Assembly (NCBI GenBank): GCA_028564705.1
Contig: JAPXFQ010002813.1
Coordinates: 1,736,001 to 1,800,000 of the forward strand
Reading direction: 5' to 3'
Length of the DNA: 64,000 nt
Origin: Apricaphanius iberus
Lineage: Eukaryota > Chordata > Actinopteri > Cyprinodontiformes > Aphaniidae
The notes under the pieces were generated by a model, which worked only from the letters and a program-made list of their open reading frames with translations, searched no databases and had not been told where the DNA came from. Made by a program: the position numbers and the translations under genes. Of this stretch, positions 57,201 to 64,000 are shown piece by piece (positions within the stretch are counted from its first letter, which is position 1; the number at the start of each line of letters is the position of its first letter).

Positions 57201-57280
57201 AATAAGCTGAAAGGATCGACTGTCTGTTTTTTTTTTTCTTACTCTAATTATATATTTTTTCTCTTTTTCTCATCCTGCAG
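54201..57280 (+). other. Intron-like AT-rich span of the Trp-primed element
   Basis: GTAAGT at 54201-54206 is a strong splice-donor match. At 57230-57280 a long pyrimidine tract ends in 'catcctgcag', a strong acceptor match. The 3.1 kb between is AT-rich and frame-poor, whereas both flanks are GC-richer. Splicing is inferred only. Confidence 0.35.
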
Positions 57281-59407
57281 CACAAAACCCCTCAGATAAA
57301 CATTCTTGAGATGGAATTTATGATCCTGGGGAGATGAGATGGGTGGGGGTGCGTGGGCTGATGACAATAGTGCCAGGCGCCCGCCGTAACGGCCACAGAG
57401 AGAAACATCTTTACGACCAGCGCAGAATTACGACTCTCTTGTGCTCTGCTCCCAAACACAGGGGGGCACAGGTGACTGTATATTTTCAGGGGTGAGCTGG
57501 AGGCCACCCTCAAAAGAGCACGTTTCCTCATGCTGAGCTGAACTTTCAAGGACAATGTGTGAATTCACTTGGCTGGCGTGAGATGGACAGTTTCTGCTGA
57601 AGAAGTGATGATCAAAGACTGTTGATTCAATGTCACTGTTGCTGAATTAACCACAAGAGTTTCTGTTTGTCTGATCGAAGGTGGCCGCGGTTCTACGTAT
57701 TTTGATAACCCCATGTCTTCCCCAGGATTATCTCCGGGTAAAATACCACCATTTACCGGGAACAAAATTTGGCAGAAAAAAATTGGGCCGATAGCAGGGG
57801 GTTGCTGGCTGGTGAGAGAGAAAAAACATTTTTTTTTTCTTTCTTTTACGTTTTCATCCACAGGGATGTACTGAATTTAAGAATCAATTTGGGTAAACAA
57901 GCAAATGGATAGTAATCAGTTGAACTGTACACAAAAAGTAAACTCTTGAGCCTGCTCTTGTTTTTAAATCCATTAATGAGGGAGGTGTTTTTTGGTTTAG
58001 TTTTTAGGAAAAACAACGGTGTGTCAAAATAATGTGGATTTGCTCTTTCCCCAGGGATTATTTTTAATTAGATGGGTGAAATAATTTCTTGTCACAATGC
58101 AGTTGAATTAGATTTAAAAGGAGTGATCACAAGACCGGATCAAAAAAAAAACTGTCTTTTTTAGATGTTTACAAGCTTATGCCCCCAGGGTTATCTCCAG
58201 GATTCAGCAGCACGTGAGGAGCACACAGTCTCCTCTGGTCACAGCTGACTACAGCTGCTGAAGGCGTCCAAGGTACAGCTCCAGGTCGAAGGCGTGAGGA
58301 GTCCAGTGGTTCAGCAAAGTTCCAGATGACAGCTGGGAACACACACAAAGTGCAGCTCCACGCCAACGACGAACCTGGTCGGATTCTGCCTAAGGAGGGT
58401 CGTGAAGGGTTTGACCAAGCTGAATCGGAAACTGGGGCCACAGGCGGCGGGGCCTAGCTCACCCAGAAGGTTGTTTGGGTGGTGATATTACTCATCCAGT
58501 GTGATCTATGTGCCAATGAATGAGATGGGCAATTTGAAATTGCCATCTCAAAAGAGGGATCTACAGAAGAAGATCACAACTCAGCAATCAGCTGCACAGC
58601 AGGTTTTGACCACCCCACAACGGTGGGCTAAGCTATAGGAAGCGGGGCCTGTCTGTGCATTTGTGTATATTGGGGGAAATGCTCAATTAATGAAGTAATT
58701 GGCATTTCAGAGAGTGGTTATTTGCAAATTTGGGAGTAAAAACTGGAACACTAAAAAAAATAGGAGCCCTCCACACTGATCAGCTCTGTATATCGCTCTC
58801 CAGCTGCCAGGAGCCATTGAGGGGGATAAAATGAGAGTGAAGAAAGAGGATCAGAATACAAATAAAGACTGAACATTTATTAATATTTTTTTTTTGCATT
58901 TTACAGGTTGTTTAACTATTTGATTAACTATTTTATTCACAAGTGAAGAGTCGTAACACTGCCTAAAAGGGTTCTTAATACCTTCTATTTCACAGGTTTC
59001 TTAACACTTTAAGTTTGATTTCTTTCAGAATATAATATAGTAGTAATGTCTATGTTCATGGATTTTCTGAGCTTCTTCCACAGTATTAACATGTAACAGG
59101 TCAGATTTAATTATTTCTTCACATGTAAGACATTCTTATACATTGTGGGTTTTGAATTAGTTTGTGGGAATTGTTAAAATAATTTTTTTGGTTAATGCCA
59201 AAAGAGGGTGAATCTATGATTAACAGATTTACATTTTTTAATGGGAGTTAAGGTTAAAAAAGGTACTTTAATAGTTTGTGTTTTGAATTTTAGTCTGGAA
59301 TACTTCATGTTTTTAAACTGATGAAATGTCTTGGATTTGATTTTTTGCATTCTCAAAAAGCTTTACAGGTTTTGATCTTTAATCAATCCATTTTTGAAAA
59401 TGGATTG
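57281..59407 (+). other. 3' interior of the Trp-primed element
   Basis: GC-richer to about 58700, then AT-rich. Minus-strand frames of 87, 98 and 90 codons (57292-57555, 57565-57861, 58169-58441) have no domain. The last two share a GDNPG motif because the motif 'ttatctcc' with its flanks occurs twice (57727 and 58188). No env or pol similarity was seen. Confidence 0.4.
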
Positions 59408-59966
59408 AAAAGAGGGAATTGTGGTAATTCTGTAAAACTTTTATCGTTCAGAAAGTAAAAGTCTGTTTTAATTAGCTTGCATGATGGGTTGGTCAGTATG
59501 GTTTATGGGGCTAAGCTTTTAAGTCATAAAACTCTGGGGTGAGTGTTTATTGCAAGCTGTAAAAGCAAGGATGTTTAGATAAGAAACTGGGAGAAAAGTT
59601 TTTAGAGAAGCAGATAGCCATTTAACCATAAATTTTATAATGAACCTTTGACCCAGAACAGAGACGATTCATTTTCTGACTGTATAATTTCCTGACAGCC
59701 AATAAGAGCTAAGACACTGTATGAAAATGTTCTGATTGGAGAGATTATAAACGCCCAGAGGCCCGGTTGTCTATAAAGCTGTGAAATAAAGATCAGTTAA
59801 TTGTTCAGATTTCTTTAAATCTGGACCACAGAGAAACTAGGGCAACTTTCTCTGTAAACTGCAATTTGTTAATCTGTTCAAAATAAATGTTAAACTGGAA
59901 ATTGGCTCCATTTTGTCTCTGCTTGAACATGCATTGAATTACTTATGATAATTATTTAATTCAACA
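59408..59966 (+). repeat. Polypurine tract and 3' LTR of the Trp-primed element
   Basis: 'aaaagaggga' lies directly before the 3' LTR, which starts TGTGGTAATTCTG at 59420 and ends TTCAACA at 59966. It is 24 bp shorter than the 5' LTR. Confidence 0.85.
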
Positions 59967-60625
59967 ATACCTAAAGAAAAGCTGCTGGATCAAAGAACAA
60001 AGACGCCTGATGGACATTGAAGTAAGTGAAAGTAAGTAAGTGGCTACATACTAATGCTAATGTGTTTTAGCCATTTATCAAGCTGCTTATGTGCTCTTAT
60101 AACATCATTGTGTGGTTAATGAATTGATCTGTAGCATCTCAGAATGTTCAGTAAATAGTGCAAACAACACCCACGGCTTTTTATATATACTACGATACTT
60201 AGTGGATGCAGCTGTGTTGGTTTGGGCGGGGTGTAAAGCCTGGAGTTTTAGCAACTTAGACTTAGGCTTATTGACTCCGTTTAAAAAAAATTAAACAAAC
60301 ATCTGAGCCCTTAATATAACAGAGTTTCAACGTGGTGCTTTGTGATTTTCAAATTCTTGTGAGAATACTGTTTGTGATGAAGCTTAGCACTGTTTGTTTC
60401 AGTGTGATCTCCTCCCGGCTCTGAAGCGCATTAGAGCATTGGGGTGCAGGAGGCGGGTTTATAGAGAAACGAGCCGTATCACTTCGTGGTCTGACATTAA
60501 CTAGAGGATACAAGTTACATTTCAGGACAAATTAATACTGTATAGAACGGACGGTAACATTTTATCATATATAAGTCTATCCCAAAACCTGAAAGCTGTA
60601 AAATAGCATGATACAGCCCTTTTAA

Positions 60626-61342
60626 TCCTGTTCACCACAGAAAAAAATGTGCTCCACAGAGCATCTTGTGACAGGCAGTGAAATGAGCATCTTGGTGAAA
60701 ACATTATCCTGGGGGTTTGCCTAGCTCCAGCAATCGTCTGACAAGTTATTATCTATTCAACAGTATCTGTTAAGTAGTATTCAATCAAAACAACCTGACC
60801 AGAGAACTACACATAAAAATGAAATTAAACACTTGCACTATTATTAGAATATCTGATGCGTTTCAAGCACGGCATGGAACGAGAATGCTCACTTTTCTTT
60901 TCTTTTTTCTTTTTTTTCTTTTGTAATCTAATAGTCCGATTGTTGCAGAAGTTATTGACATGCGGTTTTGGATTTTTGTTCCTGCGGACAGAATAGATTA
61001 CCCTCATTGGTAATCATGGCTGTTGATCTGCAGGAAGAATCTGCGCTTCATTCCACTGGAGACTGGAGCTTCCACTGGAGCAATTACGTTATTCACTTAA
61101 GACTAAAACTTTAACATGAGGAAACATTTCTCCCATTGTAGCTACCAATGCTCTGTTGGATGGTAAGCATCAATTCAGATGATGCTCCCAGCGACCAATC
61201 ATCCCCCATGTCCGGTTTAAAACTTTTTACTTTATTTAAAATAAAAAAGTACTCTTATATCAGTTCCTGTTGTTCTTTCTATGTCTCTTCTCAGTCTTCT
61301 GAAACCGTCCATGACAGATTTTCACAGGTTTTAAAATTTTTT
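60626..61342. other. Unassigned sequence
   Basis: AT-rich with a T-rich run at 60893-60922. No gene recognised. Confidence 0.45.
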
Positions 61343-61406
61343 TGTTAAGTGCCTTGTGATGACATCTATTGTGATTTGGAGGTATATAAATAAAGTGAAT
61401 TGAATA
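61343..61406 (+). mobile_element. L2-type LINE 3' tail (sense)
   Basis: 'ttaagtgccttgtgatgaca' followed by 'tctattgtgatttggaggta', 'tataaataaa' and 'gtgaattgaat' is an L2 tail diverged from the copies at 1726 and 21040. Confidence 0.7.
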
Positions 61407-61800
61407 TAAAATTTGATTTGAAACTTTAGGTTAAGCACCACATGTTGATTAGAGACATCAACACAACCTTCACTTATAAACAAATGCTGAGTGGGCTTTC
61501 AAAGGTCTAACGATGCAACAATGAGATTTTCCAATTACACATGATTAATAAGGGTGTGTCATCTTGGGAGCCTCACAATTGCTGGTTTTTGTAAAAAAAA
61601 AAAAAATCTGCCTGATATAGGCTTTTTTCTTCCATTTCTTCTATGGCTACATGCTTTCTACTTTTAAATCAATTCAGTTTCCCTTAATTTAAATATCTAA
61701 ACAAATCATTTCGCCAAAAAGTATCCATATAGCACGCTGTAGATTATAATTTTATTATTATGAAATGTAATCGATTTAGAAAACTTTTGAATCACTATTG
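61407..61800. other. Unassigned sequence
   Basis: AT-rich; nothing recognised. Confidence 0.45.
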
Positions 61801-62058
61801 ATGGGCGACTGTGGCTCAGTGGTAGAGTAGTTGGCTTGCAATCAGAGGGTCGTAGGTTCGATTCCAGCTTCCTCCAGTCACATGTCGATGTGCCCCTGGG
61901 CAAGGCACTTAACCCCCAAATTCTACATCGTCCTACCGAGCCATGTTAGGTGTCGGTGTATGAATGCGAGTGTGATTGGGTGAATGCGGCTTCAATGTAA
62001 AGCGCTTTGAGTGGTCAGTAAGACTAGAAAAGCGCTATATAAGTTCAGTCCATTTACT
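61801..62058 (+). mobile_element. tRNA-derived SINE with LINE-like tail
   Basis: Pol III A box TGGCTCAGTGG (61812-61822) and B box GGTTCGATTCC (61855-61865) are both intact and correctly spaced. The body has 'gtgcccctgggcaaggcact' and 'taacccccaaatt'. The 3' end, 'aaagcgctttgagtggtcag' with 'aaaagcgctatataag' and 'ttcagtccattta', is LINE-derived and lets a LINE reverse transcriptase copy it. The best-preserved SINE in the window. Confidence 0.88.
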
Positions 62059-62893
62059 ATCAAATTTCTCATTGCAATTATTCGATTTATGGTTAATTGG
62101 CACACTGCTTTAGATTATGAGGATTTTCCTGATGAGATCAAGATTTATATAAAGTGCAATACCAACATGACATGTTTCAGTTTCCATTTTTAAATATCCA
62201 TAATTGTTATCTGAAGCCATTTAATATGTTAATTATGTGCCAAATAAGGCTTTTTTTAATTGAGGAGGTTTAATGGCAGCTGCACAATATGAAATCTTGA
62301 CAAGATACCATAGAAAAATGTATTATAGTGTTTTGGGGTTTTTCTTTGTTTTCTGGAGTGTGCAATCATGTTTTCATCAAACTGCAAGCTGAAACCAAGT
62401 TAGCTATCATACAGACATGCTTTGTTTGCAGCCATATTAAAAAATAATACTTTGTCCACCCCTTAGTTAGAAATCTAAAAAAGACCCATGCAAATAAAAT
62501 ACTTTGTTATTGCAGTAATTTAATTTTACCCTGAAATTATTAGAAAAATCAACATAAGAAATAACAGTTGTTTATAACATTTTCTCTTGAGTTTTAGTTC
62601 TCTAAAAAATATATATATATAAAAAAAATACATAAAAATGTAGTTCAACTTTAAAGTGTCACGGAAGCCTAAAATGTCATGTGTGATTAGAATCCAGTTC
62701 AACCTGGGTGGGTGGCCAAAGTTTGGTGTGTGGATGGTTTTGTTTGGCCCTGGTCACAATTTCAAAAATGCAGCAAATTTATTCACGCATGTCATAATTG
62801 GCGGCTCATGACCCTGCAAGAAGAAGTGGGTATAGGCGATGGATGGAGTCACGGTTTTGACAAATGTATAATGACTGTCCAGATGGGAAGTCC
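62059..62893. other. Unassigned AT-rich sequence
   Basis: No gene or repeat recognised. Confidence 0.45.
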
Positions 62894-62941
62894 ATGTCTC
62901 TTTGGGGTCGCTGTTTGACCCCAAAGACACCAAAGAGACAT
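62894..62941. repeat. Two mutually exclusive hairpins
   Basis: TCTTTGGGGTC (62899-62909) pairs with GACCCCAAAGA (62917-62927) across a 7-base loop. ATGTCTCTTTGG (62894-62905) also pairs perfectly with CCAAAGAGACAT (62930-62941). The two foldings share bases and cannot coexist. Confidence 0.85.
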
Positions 62942-63116
62942 ATTCATCTTTATCTCTGACTGACTATGAAGACAAATTTGAATGTAAGTTTCAACAAGAG
63001 AGAGGCCAAAAAAGTGTATGATAATGTAACCTACCACCTGATTCTTCTGCTCCTCACTGAAAACTGAGGACTGATGGGTATATTTCATGTGCAGCTACAT
63101 CTGGTGGACTCATTTG
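62942..63116. other. Unassigned sequence
   Basis: Nothing recognised. Confidence 0.4.
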
Positions 63117-64000
63117 TAGGGATGGGTATCATTTAGGTCTTATCTAATACCGGTACCAAACCAGTACGTTTGAAACAGTGCTGGTGCTTAAACGGTGCTC
63201 AAAATGGTGCTTAAAGAATGGAAAACATACAAACTTCATCCAGAAATCACAATTGCAAATATTGATCTAAATAATCACAGGGTAGCTGGGAATTAATAAC
63301 CTTTCCTAAATATGAGTACAATAAAACTACAGTTTTCGGTGTATATAGAGGACAAATCCAGGACAAATGCAGTTGCTCTTTTTTTAAATTAAATTAGGAG
63401 AAATCAATTTAATTTTTGTTTTTAACTCTACAATCACATTCATACAATCACATTCCCGATGTATGTGTGGTCTCATAGGAAAAATAACAGGTACAACTAA
63501 CCAAAATATATGAATAAACTTAACATTTGGATATCACCAGTCTGTGTTAAACATTTACCATTTTCCCATTAGTAAACACTCAGCTGACTCACCGGTTTAT
63601 CACATCAGGAAATGATGCTATTATTGTGAATATCTACACAGCCACTTCCGCTAATGAATTAGCATTAATTTAAGTCCGAAAACATCACTTTAATGGAGTA
63701 ATGCGCATTTTTAACACAGCGGTATTTCACTATGAAATACACTGAAGCATAATTAATTCAACTTTAATATGACACATTTATACTCTGCACTGTGTGCAGC
63801 GAGCTGACATCCCAAACGGACGGTAAGGAAAATTCCCACAGACAACTTATTGACTTATAATCATATCAACCCAATAGGCTAATAATAATATACTCACATA
63901 TCATTTAGGCACACAAACACATGCTGCTGCACAACAATCCGCAGCTTAGCTGGTTAGTAAGGAGAGCTGATGTGTTGCAGGCTGAGTTATAAACAATGCG
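63117..64000. mobile_element. Left part of a fish MITE (TAGGGATGGGTATC end), right end not found
   Basis: 'tagggatgggtatcattta' followed by 'ctaataccggtaccaaacca' and 'ggtgcttaaacggtgctc' is a known fish non-autonomous element start. I cannot find its right end, so how much of the remaining window belongs to it is unknown. The tail after about 63600 has no other assigned content. Confidence 0.45.

Larger units (their letters stand above)
52300..59970 (+). mobile_element. LTR retroelement with tRNA-Trp primer site and no coding capacity
   Basis: The target duplication 'atac' (52300-52303 and 59967-59970) encloses LTRs at 52304-52874 and 59420-59966. The 4-bp duplication and tRNA-Trp-type primer site point to an endogenous-retrovirus-like element. 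The 6.5-kb interior shows no gag, protease, reverse transcriptase or integrase motif in any frame; the largest frame is 119 codons. It resembles a large non-autonomous derivative that would need enzymes in trans, or a heavily decayed provirus. Because the cis-acting parts are well kept, I favour the first. Confidence 0.8.
51899..60625. mobile_element. TTAA-flanked non-autonomous DNA element, split by an LTR element
   Basis: The left end is TTAA followed by 'aggggctatatcatgc' (51899-51918). The right end, read backwards, is TTAA followed by 'aagggctgtatcatgc' (about 60606-60625). These are matching termini of a piggyBac-type (TTAA-targeting) non-autonomous element. Its own DNA is about 51903-52303 and 59971-60621, roughly 1.05 kb. 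The LTR element sits between. No transposase frame is visible. Confidence 0.75.

Noticed and set aside
61812..61865. A tRNA gene, from intact A and B boxes
   Set aside because: It is the head of a SINE with a LINE-like tail.

Overview
The window reads as teleost fish nuclear DNA from an intergenic or intronic region, made mostly of transposable elements. The evidence is a Tf1/sushi-type Gypsy element, L2 and Rex1 LINEs with typical fish 3' tails, three Tc1-like relics, tRNA-derived SINEs, several fish-type MITEs and many CA/TA microsatellites. I found no host protein-coding exon, tRNA gene, functional rRNA gene or CRISPR array that I could defend.

Layout. 1-12.3 kb holds unassigned sequence with L2 and Rex1 scraps, two related 'TAGGGRTGT' MITEs, a TTAA-type MITE nested inside a hAT-type MITE, and an AT-rich TATTTAGCT array. 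12.4-18.8 kb holds an antisense Tc1 relic, two MITEs and a Rex3-like end. 20.4-30.9 kb is one complete Ty3/Gypsy chromodomain element: two 417-bp LTRs, a 5-bp target duplication, and an 11-nt self-priming site. Its gag is split by a nearly full-length, reversed L2 LINE at about 21.04-26.38 kb. The 3' region of that L2 carries about 384 bp of 28S rRNA in the opposite orientation, the most unusual feature seen. 31.9-38.3 kb is a decayed Rex1 LINE interrupted by a much fresher Rex1 with one frameshift. 42.7-50.6 kb holds two more Tc1 relics, a Harbinger-like MITE, a perfect inverted repeat, two SINEs, a solo LTR and a Rex1 tail. 51.9-60.6 kb is a TTAA-flanked DNA element split by an LTR retroelement. 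That retroelement has LTRs, a tRNA-Trp-like primer site, a polypurine tract and a 4-bp target duplication, but no recognisable coding capacity over about 6.5 kb. The last 4 kb hold an L2 tail, a tRNA-derived SINE, a hairpin pair and the left end of another MITE.

The genes here do not form a pathway; each set serves the copying of its own element. Gypsy pol encodes protease, reverse transcriptase, RNase H, integrase and a chromodomain. L2 and Rex1 encode endonuclease and reverse transcriptase. The nesting gives a relative chronology: Rex1-B is younger than Rex1-A, the Trp-LTR element is younger than the TTAA element, and the TTAA MITE at 8.4 kb is younger than its hAT host. For L2 in gag the decay levels conflict with simple order, which raises the possibility that Gypsy transposed with L2 already inside it.

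All family names rest on motifs recognised by eye. No alignment or database search was run, and boundaries given as 'about' may be off by tens of bases.
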